From: Cellulomonas sp. Y8
Lineage (GTDB): Bacteria > Actinomycetota > Actinomycetes > Actinomycetales > Cellulomonadaceae
Assembly (NCBI RefSeq): GCF_008033115.1
Contig: NZ_CP041203.1
Location: 2,356,001 to 2,420,000, forward strand
Reading direction: 5' to 3'
DNA: 64,000 nucleotides
Position 1 is the first letter of the stretch. Every line of letters starts with the position of its first letter. Shown here piece after piece: positions 55,426 to 64,000 of this stretch. The notes under the pieces were generated by a model, which did not search any database, was not told the origin of the DNA, and saw nothing but the letters and a program-made list of their open reading frames with translations. The position numbers and the translations under genes were made by a program.

Positions 55426-55671
55426 ATGACCATCACCGTCTACAGCAAGCCGTCCTGCGTCCAGTGCAACGCGACCTACCGCGCCATGGACAAGGCCGGC
55501 CTGCAGTACGAGGTCGTGGACATCACGGAGGACGCCGACGCGCGTGACTACGTCATGTCCCTCGGCCACCTGCAGGCCCCGGTCGTCGTGGCCGACGGCA
55601 ACCACTGGTCGGGCTACCGCCCGGACCAGATCAAGGCGCTCGCCGACCGCGCCGCGGTCTCCGTCGCCTGA
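55426..55671 (+). CDS. nrdH: Glutaredoxin-like NrdH redoxin
   Basis: An 81-residue thioredoxin-fold reductant for class Ib ribonucleotide reductase. The active site is Cys11-Val-Gln-Cys14 (SKPSCVQCNAT). LQAPVVVADGNHWSGYRPDQIKAL carries the cis-Pro and the NrdH-specific WSGxRPD block. It transfers electrons from thioredoxin reductase to NrdE. The ATG at 55426 has GGGGAGACAG before it. It is the first gene after the NrdR-type promoter, with a leader of about 155 bases. A hairpin separates it from nrdI. Confidence 0.96.
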   Translation: MTITVYSKPSCVQCNATYRAMDKAGLQYEVVDITEDADARDYVMSLGHLQAPVVVADGNHWSGYRPDQIKALADRAAVSVA

Positions 55672-55672
55672 C

Positions 55673-55712
55673 GCGGCCGTGCGCCGCCCGGTGACCCGGG
55701 CGGCACGGCCGC
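55673..55712 (+). terminator. Intercistronic hairpin nrdH-nrdI
   Basis: GCGGCCGT pairs with ACGGCCGC on the outside. GCCGCCCGG pairs with CCGGGCGGC inside, with a 2-base bulge and a TGAC loop. Directly after nrdH, it may cause partial termination or message processing, giving more NrdH than NrdI/E. Confidence 0.65.
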
Positions 55713-55752
55713 ACGGGTCCACGATCCACCCGGGGCGAGGAGGGGTGGGGCG

Positions 55753-56169
55753 ATGAGCTCCCTGGTCTACTTCTCCTCCGTCTCGGAGAACACCCGCCGG
55801 TTCGTCGACAAGCTGGACATCGACGCCACGCGGATCCCGCTCCGTCCGTCGGAGCCGTTCCTGCACGTGCGGGACCCCTATGTCCTGGTGGTCCCCACGT
55901 ACGGCGGCGGCAACGAGGGCGGCGCGGTCCCGCGGCAGGTCGTCAAGTTCCTCAACGACGCGACCAACCGCTCCCTGATCCGCGGCGTCATCGCGGCGGG
56001 GAACACCAACTTCGGCGCGCACTACTGCATGGCCGGAGACATCATCGCGGCGAAGTGTCAGGTCCCGTACCTGTACGCCTTCGAGCTCATGGGAACGACC
56101 GAGGACGTGCGACGCGTCCGAGAGGGATGGGGACGATTTTGGCAGCGACACTCACCGACGCCGGCATGA
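55753..56169 (+). CDS. nrdI: Flavodoxin-like NrdI
   Basis: A 138-residue flavoprotein. The FMN phosphate loop is [37 protein letters not shown] and [19 protein letters not shown] carry the isoalloxazine contacts. It supplies superoxide to assemble the Mn2-tyrosyl radical cofactor in NrdF. The ATG is preceded by AGGAGGGGTGGGG; the stop overlaps the nrdE start by 4 nt. Confidence 0.95.
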   Translation: MSSLVYFSSVSENTRRFVDKLDIDATRIPLRPSEPFLHVRDPYVLVVPTYGGGNEGGAVPRQVVKFLNDATNRSLIRGVIAAGNTNFGAHYCMAGDIIAAKCQVPYLYAFELMGTTEDVRRVREGWGRFWQRHSPTPA

Positions 56170-58310
56170 CCGACGCGACCGAGGTCATCACCATCACGCC
56201 CGAGATGGACTACCACTCGCTCAACGCGATGCTGAACCTCTACGGCGCGAACGGGGAGATCCAGTTCGACAAGGACCGGGAGGCGGCGCGGCAGTACTTC
56301 CTGCAGCACGTCAACCAGAACACGGTCTTCTTCCACGACCTGGAGGAGAAGCTCGAGTACCTGGTCGAGCACAAGTACTACGAGGCGGACGTCCTCGCGC
56401 AGTACAGCCCGGAGTTCGTCAAGGCGCTGTTCAAGCACGCCTACTCGAAGAAGTTCCGCTTCCAGACCTTCCTGGGCGCCTTCAAGTACTACACCTCGTA
56501 CACGCTGAAGACGTTCGACGGCAAGCGGTACCTGGAGCGCTTCGAGGACCGCGTCGCGATGGTGTCGCTCGCGCTCGCCGAGGGTGACGAGACCTTCGCG
56601 CTGCAGCTCGTCGACGAGATCGTGTCCGGCCGCTTCCAGCCGGCGACCCCGACGTTCCTCAACCTCGGCAAGGCGCAGCGCGGCGAGCCCGTGTCCTGCT
56701 TCCTGCTGCGCATCGAGGACAACATGGAGTCGATCGCCCGCGGCATCAACTCCGCCCTGCAGCTGTCCAAGCGCGGCGGCGGCGTGGCCCTGCTGCTCTC
56801 GAACATCCGCGAGCACGGCGCGCCGATCAAGCACATCGAGAACCAGTCGTCCGGCGTCATCCCCGTGATGAAGCTGCTCGAGGACTCCTTCTCCTACGCG
56901 AACCAGCTGGGTGCCCGCCAGGGCGCCGGTGCCGTCTACCTGCACGCGCACCACCCGGACATCATGCGGTTCCTCGACACCAAGCGGGAGAACGCGGACG
57001 AGAAGATCCGCATCAAGACCCTGTCGCTCGGCGTCGTCATCCCGGACATCACGTTCGAGCTGGCCAAGAACAACGAGGACATGTACCTGTTCTCGCCGTA
57101 CGACGTCGAGCGCGTCTACGGCAAGCCGTTCGCGGACGTGAACGTCTCCGAGAACTACCGCGCGATGGTCGACAACGGCCAGATCCGCAAGCAGAAGATC
57201 AAGGCCCGCGACTTCTTCCAGACGCTGGCCGAGCTGCAGTTCGAGTCGGGCTACCCGTACATCCTGTTCGAGGACACGGCCAACAAGGCCAACCCGATCA
57301 AGGGCAAGATCACGCACTCGAACCTGTGCTCGGAGATCCTGCAGGTCTCGACGCCCTCGACCTTCAACGAGGACCTGTCGTACGACCACGTCGGCCGCGA
57401 CATCTCCTGCAACCTCGGCTCGATGAACATCGCGCTCGCGATGGACTCGCCGGACTTCGGCCGCTCGGTCGAGACCGCGATCCGCGCGCTCACCGCGGTG
57501 TCCGACCAGACCGACATCGAGTCGGTGCCGTCCGTGAAGCGGGCGAACCGCGGCGGCCACGCCATCGGCCTCGGGCAGATGAACCTGCACGGGTTCCTGG
57601 CGCGCGAGCGGATCTTCTACGGGTCCGAGGAGGGCCTGGACTTCACGAACATCTACTTCTACACGGTGGCGTACCACGCCATCCGCGCCTCGAACCTGCT
57701 CGCCAAGGAGCGGGGCCAGGCGTTCGCCGGCTTCGAGGACTCGAAGTACGCGACCGGCGAGTACTTCCAGAAGTACATCGAGGGCACCTGGGTGCCGAAG
57801 ACCGCCCGCGTCGCCGAGCTGTTCGCCACCTCCGGCGTGCACATCCCGACGCAGGACGACTGGCGGGAGCTGGCGGAGTCGGTGCGCGAGCACGGCATCT
57901 ACAACCAGAACCTCCAGGCGGTCCCGCCGACGGGCTCGATCTCGTACATCAACAACTCGACGTCGTCGATCCACCCGATCGCGTCGAAGATCGAGATCCG
58001 CAAGGAGGGCAAGCTCGGCCGCGTGTACTACCCGGCGCCGTTCATGACGAACGACAACCTGGAGTACTACGACGACGCGTACGAGATCGGCTACGAGAAG
58101 ATCATCGACACGTACGCCGAGGCCACGCAGCACGTGGACCAGGGCCTGTCGCTGACGCTGTTCTTCAAGGACACCGCCACCACCCGCGACATCAACAAGG
58201 CGCAGATCTACGCCTGGCGCAAGGGCATCAAGACGATCTACTACATCCGCCTGCGGCAGATGGCGCTCGAGGGCACCGAGGTCGAGGGCTGCGTCTCCTG
58301 CATGCTCTGA
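56166..58310 (+). CDS. nrdE: Class Ib ribonucleoside-diphosphate reductase alpha subunit
   Basis: A 714-residue catalytic subunit that turns NDPs into dNDPs. The first redox Cys is in [17 protein letters not shown], the radical site block is [25 protein letters not shown] and [18 protein letters not shown] are typical, and the C-terminal CVSCML pair accepts electrons from NrdH. No ATP-cone precedes the core, as usual for NrdE. It is translated from an ATG overlapping the nrdI stop. A strong hairpin follows. Confidence 0.97.
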   Translation: MTDATEVITITPEMDYHSLNAMLNLYGANGEIQFDKDREAARQYFLQHVNQNTVFFHDLEEKLEYLVEHKYYEADVLAQYSPEFVKALFKHAYSKKFRFQTFLGAFKYYTSYTLKTFDGKRYLERFEDRVAMVSLALAEGDETFALQLVDEIVSGRFQPATPTFLNLGKAQRGEPVSCFLLRIEDNMESIARGINSALQLSKRGGGVALLLSNIREHGAPIKHIENQSSGVIPVMKLLEDSFSYANQLGARQGAGAVYLHAHHPDIMRFLDTKRENADEKIRIKTLSLGVVIPDITFELAKNNEDMYLFSPYDVERVYGKPFADVNVSENYRAMVDNGQIRKQKIKARDFFQTLAELQFESGYPYILFEDTANKANPIKGKITHSNLCSEILQVSTPSTFNEDLSYDHVGRDISCNLGSMNIALAMDSPDFGRSVETAIRALTAVSDQTDIESVPSVKRANRGGHAIGLGQMNLHGFLARERIFYGSEEGLDFTNIYFYTVAYHAIRASNLLAKERGQAFAGFEDSKYATGEYFQKYIEGTWVPKTARVAELFATSGVHIPTQDDWRELAESVREHGIYNQNLQAVPPTGSISYINNSTSSIHPIASKIEIRKEGKLGRVYYPAPFMTNDNLEYYDDAYEIGYEKIIDTYAEATQHVDQGLSLTLFFKDTATTRDINKAQIYAWRKGIKTIYYIRLRQMALEGTEVEGCVSCML

Positions 58311-58318
58311 CGCGACGT

Positions 58319-59419
<1,101 letters not shown>

Positions 59420-59457
59420 TCCCGGCCTGACCCCCGCAGCACCGACCGCCCCGTCGA

Positions 59458-59476
59458 GCCCCGCGCTCGGCGGGGC
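59458..59476 (+). terminator. nrdHIEF terminator
   Basis: GCCCCGC / GCGGGGC (7 bp, loop GCTCG) lies 38 bases after nrdF. It separates the nrd operon from the TIR gene, which therefore needs its own promoter. Confidence 0.65.
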
Positions 59477-59514
59477 GTCGTCGTCAGCGGGGTCGACCGG
59501 CGGACGGCTCGGGT

Positions 59515-59612
59515 TGTGGATGGACACGCGTTCGGATGCCGGGCGCGACCCGCGGGAAGCGCAGGCGCGCGGGTCATGCGCTGTGGACGGGTGCTCGTGT
59601 GCTTGTGGATAG
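59515..59612 (+). other. TGTGGA motif cluster upstream of the TIR gene
   Basis: TGTGGATGG (59515), TGTGGACGG (59582) and TGTGGATAG (59604, one base from the complement of TTATCCACA) precede the NrdR-like boxes. This repeats the order seen before nrdH. The rest of the ~440-bp gap between nrdF and the TIR gene shows only the promoter region described next. Confidence 0.35.
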
Positions 59613-59627
59613 AACTACCACGGCGTA

Positions 59628-59675
59628 ACACAACTGGTTGTGGCCGCTTGTCGTGTCAGACCCCAGGTGTAGCGT
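59628..59675 (+). promoter_or_regulatory. NrdR-like double box and promoter of the TIR gene
   Basis: Box 1 (ACACAACTGGTTGTGG, 59628-59643) matches the NrdR consensus at about 11 of 16 positions. Box 2 (ACCCCAGGTGTAGCGT, 59660-59675) matches at about 10. The offset is again 32 bp. A -35-like TTGTCG (59648-59653) and -10-like TAGCGT (59670-59675) again have a 16-bp spacer. Against the nrdH region, 37 of 57 ungapped positions from GTAACAC to TGAC agree. Confidence 0.6.
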
Positions 59676-59858
59676 CCTGACCGCTAACGCACGACGACCC
59701 CGGTCAACCGTTGACCGATACGGGTCACGGCCGGCGCGGGGTCGTCCTGGTTCTTGGCGGAACGGGTTGACACTACGCCGGGGGAGGGGCGCGCCGTCAA
59801 CCGGCGGTGCGTCACACCCCGGCCAGCTGGTTGGGTGCGGGAACCGGAGTTCACGCCC

Positions 59859-60683
59859 ATGGCCACGAGGATCAACACTGCACAGCTGCAGGCGCAAATG
59901 CGCGCCGCTCAGCAGCGCGCGCGAATGGCTCAGCAGCGCGCCGTCAGGCAGCTGCAAGCCGAGGTCGACCGCGTCAACCGCCAGAACCAGCGCGCCATCG
60001 ACGAGCACAATCGGCGGGTGCGGCAGCACAACGCCGCGGTCCAGCGGCAGGTCGACGCGCAGAACCGTGAGATCGCTCGTGTCAACGCGCACAACAGCCG
60101 CGTCAACGCGCAGAACCGCCAGGCCGACGCCCGTAACCGGGCGACGGTGAGCGAGCTGAACCGCCGGCTCCGGTCTGCGGCTTCCGCCGGGCCCGTTTAC
60201 ACCCCCTCTGAGCGCTCTCTTGCGGACCGCGTCCAGGAGCACGCCGCCCAGCTGCCGGACCGCGAGCACGACGCGTTCCTCAGCTACGCGCAGATCGACG
60301 GACAGGAGGTCGGTGCCGCGCTGTACCGTGCCCTCACGGACATCTTCGGTGTCGACGTGTGGTTCGACGAGGTCGGGATCAAGCCCGGTGTCAGCCAGTC
60401 CCGTCAGATGGACAGGGGCCTCGCCTCCGCGCGGTCCGGCATCGCCTTGCTCACCCCCGCTTACCTCGCCGGCCGGTTCTGGACCGAGCGGGAACTCGGC
60501 GCTCTCCTGCACAAGCCGATGCTGATCCCCGTCCTGCACAACGTGACCTTCGAGCAGGTCGCCGAGTACAGCGGCTTCCTGCCCGACCTCGCCGGCTTCG
60601 AGACCGCCCGTGACAGCATCGAGGTCATCGCTGAGAAGATCGCCGCGGCCGTCCTGCCCCCGGACCCGATCAGCGGCACCTGA
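59859..60683 (+). CDS. Coiled-coil TIR-domain protein (probable NADase effector)
   Basis: A 274-residue protein in two parts. Residues ~8-105 are a coiled coil built of 7-residue units rich in Arg, Asn and Gln (RVNRQNQ, RAIDEHN, RRVRQHN, ARVNAHN, SRVNAQN). Residues ~134-265 are a TIR domain: HDAFLSYAQIDGQEV (strand A), DVWFDEVGIKPGVSQ (BB loop), GIALLTPAYLAGRFW (strand D region) and TERELGALL. Glu212 aligns with the catalytic Glu of TIR NADases such as SARM1. Family enzymes consume NAD+ in antiviral defence when oligomerised. ATG at 59859 has GGAG nine bases before. Base composition is somewhat less GC-biased than its neighbours. It is monocistronic, between nrdF and a convergent AtpC-like gene. 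Confidence 0.9.
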   Translation: MATRINTAQLQAQMRAAQQRARMAQQRAVRQLQAEVDRVNRQNQRAIDEHNRRVRQHNAAVQRQVDAQNREIARVNAHNSRVNAQNRQADARNRATVSELNRRLRSAASAGPVYTPSERSLADRVQEHAAQLPDREHDAFLSYAQIDGQEVGAALYRALTDIFGVDVWFDEVGIKPGVSQSRQMDRGLASARSGIALLTPAYLAGRFWTERELGALLHKPMLIPVLHNVTFEQVAEYSGFLPDLAGFETARDSIEVIAEKIAAAVLPPDPISGT

Positions 60684-60811
60684 AGCCGAACCCCACCCGC
60701 GCAAGAGCCGCGCGCAGCTTGTACGCCGTGCTTGATCGGCTGGCTGCCCTCGGTCTGTCCAGACATATCTGCCACTCCGGACGCGTAACCGGTGGCAGCA
60801 CGCGTTGGACG

Positions 60812-60828
60812 CCAGGCGTATCGCCTGG
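60812..60828. other. Short perfect hairpin in the TIR-atpC gap
   Basis: CCAGGCG-TAT-CGCCTGG lies in the 222-bp gap between the convergent TIR and AtpC-like genes. It may be a weak terminator for either. The rest of the gap holds a direct ACGCGT repeat (60781 and 60800) and nothing else I recognise. Confidence 0.4.
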
Positions 60829-60905
60829 ACCCGGAGCCAGAGCGCGCTGTCACCCGGTAACCCCCCCCGTCGCGCCCCGCACTCGGCGGCGGCTCGACGG
60901 GGCGG

Positions 60906-61211
60906 TCAGCCGGCCGCGCGCGTCGCGTCGACGAGCACCGTCACCTGGTCGTCGTCGACCACCACGAACCCGCCGGTGATGTGCACCTCGACCTCGGGCC
61001 CGTCCGCCGGCACGACCCGCACCGCGCCCGCCTCGAGCAGTGCCGCCACCGGCTCGTGCCGCGCGAGGATGCCGAGCGAGCCCGCGACGGACGGCACCGT
61101 GACGCGCACCGCCGGTCCCGCCAGCAGCACCCGGTCGGGCGCGACCACGGTGACGGACATGGTGCGGGCAGCGGTCGGGTCCGACGCGGTGTCGGGCTGG
61201 GGGGCGGTCAC
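60906..61211 (-). CDS. atpC: F-type ATP synthase epsilon-subunit-like protein, isolated
   Basis: A 101-residue protein with the beta-sandwich domain of F1 epsilon (MSVTVVAPDRVLLAGPAVRVTVPS, GSLGILARHEPVAALLEAGAVRVV, HITGGFVVVDDDQVTVLVD). The C-terminal two-helix inhibitory domain is absent, as in some short actinobacterial versions. The first 17 residues are an extra polar leader; ATG at residue 18 could be the true start. It has no other atp gene nearby: upstream on the same strand is a DedA gene. So it is either a relocated atpC or a second copy. Confidence 0.8.
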   Translation of the reverse strand: MTAPQPDTASDPTAARTMSVTVVAPDRVLLAGPAVRVTVPSVAGSLGILARHEPVAALLEAGAVRVVPADGPEVEVHITGGFVVVDDDQVTVLVDATRAAG

Positions 61212-61310
61212 GCGAGCGGTCCTGACGTCCGGGGGTGGGTCCGTCGAGTCTCCCGGCCCCGGAGGCGCGATCGGGTCCCGAAGGTCGTGATCCCCGGGCG
61301 GTCGGCTGTG

Positions 61311-61946
61311 CTACCGCCCGCCCGCGACGTCGTCCGTCGCGACGCCCGCGCGGCGGCGCGTCCGCAGCCACTGCACCAGGCTCGTCACCGCGGTGAGCCC
61401 GACCGCGACGACCACCAGCCCGGTGACGTAGCGCTCGAGCCCGGGCACCCGGGTACCGAGCGCCCAGCCGGCCAGCGGGATCGCGCACGCCCACACGGCG
61501 CCGCCCACGACCTGCCACACCGTGAAGGTGCGCGCCGGGACCTGCGTCATGCCGGCGAGCGGGTTGATCACCGTCCGGACGACCGGGATGAACCGCGCCA
61601 GCACGATCGTGCGCGCCGTCCCGTACCGCTCGACCATCGCGCCGGCGCGGTCGAGCGCCGCGTGCAGCCGCCCGTCGGGGGAGGTCCGGGTGACCCACCG
61701 CCCGCCCGCGCGGCCGAGCAGGTAGCCGCCCTGGGCGCCGAGCAGCGCGCCGGCGGTCGCGGCGAGCAGCACGCCCGCCAGCGGGAGGCGCGGATCGGGA
61801 CCGGCGGCGAACACGCCCGCGGCCAGGAGCAGCGTGTCGCCCGGCAGCAGGAACCCGACGAGCAGGCCGGTCTCGAGGAGCAGGATCACGAAGATCCCGC
61901 CGACCCCGAACGCCGTGAGGAGGCTGCCGGGGTCGAGGAGGTTCAC
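61311..61946 (-). CDS. DedA family membrane protein
   Basis: A 211-residue membrane protein with the DedA pattern: FVILLLETGLLVGFLLPGDTLLL, GALLGAQGGYLLGRAGG and the conserved FARFIPVVRTVINPLAGMT-type block (LARFIPVVRTVINPLAGM). Five to six helices are predicted. DedA proteins are linked to lipid-carrier recycling and membrane potential. GTG at 61946 (VNLLDPGS) is chosen; an ATG at 61976 is possible. Confidence 0.92.
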   Translation of the reverse strand: MNLLDPGSLLTAFGVGGIFVILLLETGLLVGFLLPGDTLLLAAGVFAAGPDPRLPLAGVLLAATAGALLGAQGGYLLGRAGGRWVTRTSPDGRLHAALDRAGAMVERYGTARTIVLARFIPVVRTVINPLAGMTQVPARTFTVWQVVGGAVWACAIPLAGWALGTRVPGLERYVTGLVVVAVGLTAVTSLVQWLRTRRRAGVATDDVAGGR

Positions 61947-62026
61947 CCGTCCAGTATCCGCCCGCCCGCGAGACATGGGATGACGCGGACGGGTGAGCCC
62001 GGGGTGACGCGCGCCTCCCTCGCGGG

Positions 62027-62782
62027 TCAGCTCCCCGTCGTCGCCCCGACGACGCCCACGACGACGCAGCCGATCGCGGTCCACGCGAGCACCGTGAACG
62101 GCAGGAGAGTGCCGATGCGGCGCGGCGTCGGCTCCTGACCCGGGCCGACGACGGGGTCGGCCGTCCGGCCGCGGCGGGCGAGGGTCACGTCGGCCGTGAT
62201 TCCCGCGGCCAGCAGCAGCAGCCCTCCGGCCAGGGCGACCGGGGCGGGCAGGACGGCGACCCGCGCGTCGATCTGCAGCAGCAGGGCGGCGGGCACGAGG
62301 ACGGCGGTCGCCGCGGCGCCGAGGCCGACCGCGGCGACGACGGGGCGCCGGACGACCAGCTCCAGGAGGCGGCCGCCGAGCAGCGCCACCACCCCGCACC
62401 CCGCGACCAGCACGGCGAGCATGGCGAGCAGCCCCCAGGTGACGGTCACGTCGCGGCCCCGGGCGAGCTCGCCCACCGCGGTGATCACGACGACCATCCC
62501 GGCGATCTCGACCACGAGCGGCGCGAGGTGCGGCAGCCACGACGGGCGCGGGGCGGGGAACGTCTCGGCGACGGCGCGGGCGTAGGCGGTCGGGTCGCCG
62601 AAGCCGACGTCCGCGGGCTCGCCGCTGTCCCGGCAGTGGGCGCCGACCTCGGCCAGCGCGTCGCCGATGCGGTCACCGGGGACGTCGCGCAGCCGCGCCT
62701 CGAGGACGAACGCGTCCACCCAGCGTGGGTCGACGTCGGGGGCGATCCGCTGCGCGTCGCTCGGGCGGTGGGTCTCAGGCAC
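62027..62782 (-). CDS. Membrane protein with N-terminal HAAS-like helical domain, PadR partner
   Basis: A 251-residue protein. The first ~75 residues are a helical signalling domain (VDAFVLEARLRDVPGDRIGDALAEVGAHCRDSG), followed by about five membrane helices (PLVVEIAGMVVVITAVGELA, GLLAMLAVLVAGCGVVALLGG, VAAVGLGAAATAVLVPAALLL and others). Such proteins are commonly coupled to PadR regulators, and here the start overlaps the PadR gene by 8 bases. Its function is unknown; it may inhibit or sense for the PadR partner. Confidence 0.78.
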   Translation of the reverse strand: MPETHRPSDAQRIAPDVDPRWVDAFVLEARLRDVPGDRIGDALAEVGAHCRDSGEPADVGFGDPTAYARAVAETFPAPRPSWLPHLAPLVVEIAGMVVVITAVGELARGRDVTVTWGLLAMLAVLVAGCGVVALLGGRLLELVVRRPVVAAVGLGAAATAVLVPAALLLQIDARVAVLPAPVALAGGLLLLAAGITADVTLARRGRTADPVVGPGQEPTPRRIGTLLPFTVLAWTAIGCVVVGVVGATTGS

Positions 62783-63137
62783 GGGTGTCCTCTCGTCCGG
62801 GAGGCGGTGCGGTCAGGTGGGTGTCCACGACCGCGGCGAACCGCCGCCAACGCCCCACGAGGTCGTGCAGGTGGCGCCGCCCCTCCGGGGTGATCTCGTA
62901 GTACTTGCGGCCCGGGCCGCCGTCGCCGGCGCGCCACTCGACGGTCAGGTGGCCGGCGGCCTCCAGGCGTCCGAGCAGCGGGTAGAGCGTGCCGCCCTTG
63001 ATGTCGCCGATGCCGGCCTCCGCCAGGCGCGCCGCGAGGGCGTACCCGTAGGTGGGCCCGTCGTCGAGCACGCGCAGCACCGCCTGGGGGAGCACTCCGC
63101 GGAGCCACTCGCCCGGCCACTCCCGGTCCTCGGTCAC
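62775..63137 (-). CDS. PadR family transcriptional regulator
   Basis: A 120-residue winged-helix regulator (LPQAVLRVLDDGPTYGYALAARLAEAGIGDIKGGTLYPLLGRLEAAGHL) with wing DGGPGRKYYEITPEGRRHL. The GTG at 63137 begins seven bases after a -10-like element and has no Shine-Dalgarno, so translation is probably leaderless. It heads a two-gene operon with the overlapping membrane protein and probably represses it through the repeats at its promoter. Confidence 0.92.
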   Translation of the reverse strand: MTEDREWPGEWLRGVLPQAVLRVLDDGPTYGYALAARLAEAGIGDIKGGTLYPLLGRLEAAGHLTVEWRAGDGGPGRKYYEITPEGRRHLHDLVGRWRRFAAVVDTHLTAPPPGREDTRA

Positions 63138-63172
63138 GACTAGATCGTACGGCTGACTAGATCGGCGCGCAA
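63138..63172 (-). promoter_or_regulatory. PadR promoter with direct-repeat operator
   Basis: On the minus strand, TTGCGC (63167-63172) and TACGAT (63144-63149) form a -35/-10 pair with a 17-base spacer. Two copies of GACTAGATCG (63138-63147 and 63155-63164), 17 bases apart, overlap it and are the likely PadR sites. Confidence 0.65.
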
Positions 63173-63222
63173 CCTAGCGGCGGACCGCTGCGCCCCGCGC
63201 CGCACCGCGTACCGTCGCCCCC

Positions 63223-63852
63223 GTGCCTTCCCTGCTGCTGCTCTCCCTCGGCCACGGCGCCGTGCCCGCCTTCCTCGCCGACCGCGCGCCCGCGGACCAC
63301 CCGCTGACCCTCGGCTACGTCCCCGACGCGGCCCGCGCCGACGCGGCCGCGCCGTGGGCCGTCGCCGAGCGGGACCGGGTCGTCGGCCTCGGGCACGCGG
63401 TGGTCGACGTCCGCCTCACCGGTGCGACGGCGCAGCAGGTGGCCGACGCCCTCGACGGCGTCGACGCGCTCTACGTCGCCGGCGGCAACACGTTCGCCCT
63501 GCTCGACGCGCTGCGTGCCTCCGGGGCCGACGCGGTGGTCGCCGAGCGCGTCCGCGGCGGGCTGCCCTACATCGGCTCCAGCGCGGGGTCGATCGTCGCC
63601 GGGCCGAGCACCGAGCCGGCGACGCTCATGGACGACCCGGCCGAGGCTTCGGGCCTGACCGACCGGCGCGGCCTCGGGCTGACGGACGCGGTCGTGGTGC
63701 CGCACGCCGACGGGAAGCTGCCGCCGTACCCGCTGGAGCTGATCGGCCGGACGCTCGACCGGTACGGCTCGGACCACGAGCTGGTCCCGCTGTGCGACGA
63801 CGAGGCGCTGCTGATCACCGGGCCCGGGTGGAAGGTCGTCGCCTCGGCCTGA
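63223..63852 (+). CDS. Peptidase E (family S51)-like, type 1 glutamine-amidotransferase fold
   Basis: A 209-residue hydrolase. VDALYVAGGNTFALLDALR and YIGSSAGSIVAGPSTEPATLMDDP match the S51 pattern, with Ser of GSSAGS as nucleophile. The His lies in VVVPHADGKLP. PepE enzymes cleave Asp-X dipeptides or, in cyanophycinase relatives, beta-Asp-Arg. GTG start at 63223. It stands alone, divergent from the PadR pair. Confidence 0.88.
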   Translation: MPSLLLLSLGHGAVPAFLADRAPADHPLTLGYVPDAARADAAAPWAVAERDRVVGLGHAVVDVRLTGATAQQVADALDGVDALYVAGGNTFALLDALRASGADAVVAERVRGGLPYIGSSAGSIVAGPSTEPATLMDDPAEASGLTDRRGLGLTDAVVVPHADGKLPPYPLELIGRTLDRYGSDHELVPLCDDEALLITGPGWKVVASA

Positions 63853-63962
63853 CCCGTCGAGAGGGGTACTGACAGGGCCCCGCTCCCGGCGTGAGACCGC
63901 GCCGCGGAGCGGGCAGGGTGGAGGGGCATCCCGATCCACTCCTGAAGGAGATCCCCCACCCG

Positions 63963-64000
63963 ATGCGTGCCACCTTCCTGTACGGCGCGGGCGACGTCCG
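63963..64000 (+). CDS. Start of a probable zinc-dependent alcohol dehydrogenase (3' truncated)
   Basis: Only the first 12 codons (MRATFLYGAGDV) fit in the window. The opening MRAT.xYGAGDVR is typical of medium-chain zinc alcohol dehydrogenases. AAGGAG lies about 15 bases upstream. The call rests on this short match only. Confidence 0.5.
   Translation, partial: MRATFLYGAGDV

Noticed and set aside
59420..60905. TIR gene as part of a recent mobile island with att sites
   Set aside because: I found no integrase, no flanking tRNA and only a 6-bp direct repeat (ACGCGT). The composition shift is mild.

Overview
This window is very GC-rich, uses many GTG starts and is packed with genes that overlap by 4 nt. 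It carries several actinobacterial hallmarks: an HspR/HAIR-controlled dnaK operon, a bifunctional-type dCTP deaminase, a class Ib nrdHIEF operon and a DUF4235 protein. Together these suggest a high-GC Actinomycetota chromosome. A Cellulomonadaceae-like organism is my inference, not something I can prove here. I recognised no rRNA, tRNA, CRISPR array or insertion sequence.

Layout. 1-0.75 kb: 3' end of a polymorphic toxin with a papain-fold deamidase tip, plus its probable immunity gene. 0.8-9.7 kb: dcd, an unknown gene, an SDR / GH15 / SDR stress-carbohydrate cluster, and a convergent P-type cation ATPase with an unusual C-terminal extension. 10-12.4 kb: a 31-codon gene and a TetR/MFS efflux pair with a palindromic operator inside the promoter. 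12.6-14.8 kb: a membrane Fe-S oxidoreductase resembling EtfD. 15.1-21.9 kb: a complete Mrp antiporter operon (A/B fusion, C, D, E, F, G). 23.2-27.4 kb: a TPP riboswitch followed by thiBPQ. 27.5-42 kb: housekeeping and accessory genes, including an Nramp transporter, a PadR-DUF1048-ABC export operon, an arginase-fold protein, a zinc-containing SDR, an HNH protein, a protein with four cold-shock domains, and a divergent esterase/MarR pair. 42.4-46.7 kb: HAIR elements and dnaK-grpE-dnaJ-hspR. 46.7-49.1 kb: a class A beta-lactamase lipoprotein and a convergent AAA+ ATPase. 49.2-54.7 kb: a GntR-controlled operon for allophanate hydrolase and a nitrate/taurine-type ABC importer. 55-59.4 kb: nrdH-nrdI-nrdE-nrdF behind a promoter with two NrdR-like boxes. 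59.5-60.7 kb: a coiled-coil TIR-domain gene. 60.9-64 kb: an isolated AtpC-like gene, DedA, a PadR/membrane-protein pair, a PepE-like hydrolase and the start of a probable zinc alcohol dehydrogenase.

The most interesting signal is upstream of the TIR gene. Its leader repeats the layout of the nrdH leader: TGTGGA motifs, two NrdR-like boxes offset by 32 bp, and a -35/-10 pair with a 16-bp spacer. By my count 37 of 57 ungapped positions are identical. This suggests a probable NAD-consuming defence effector wired to the regulator of ribonucleotide reductase.

Five genes (mrpA, mntH, dnaK, hspR, atzF) each carry a single frameshift. Four are one-base gains in C or G runs. Because dnaK is among them, sequencing or assembly error is the simplest explanation. 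Two families of long perfect or near-perfect palindromes occur twice each in intergenic spaces.
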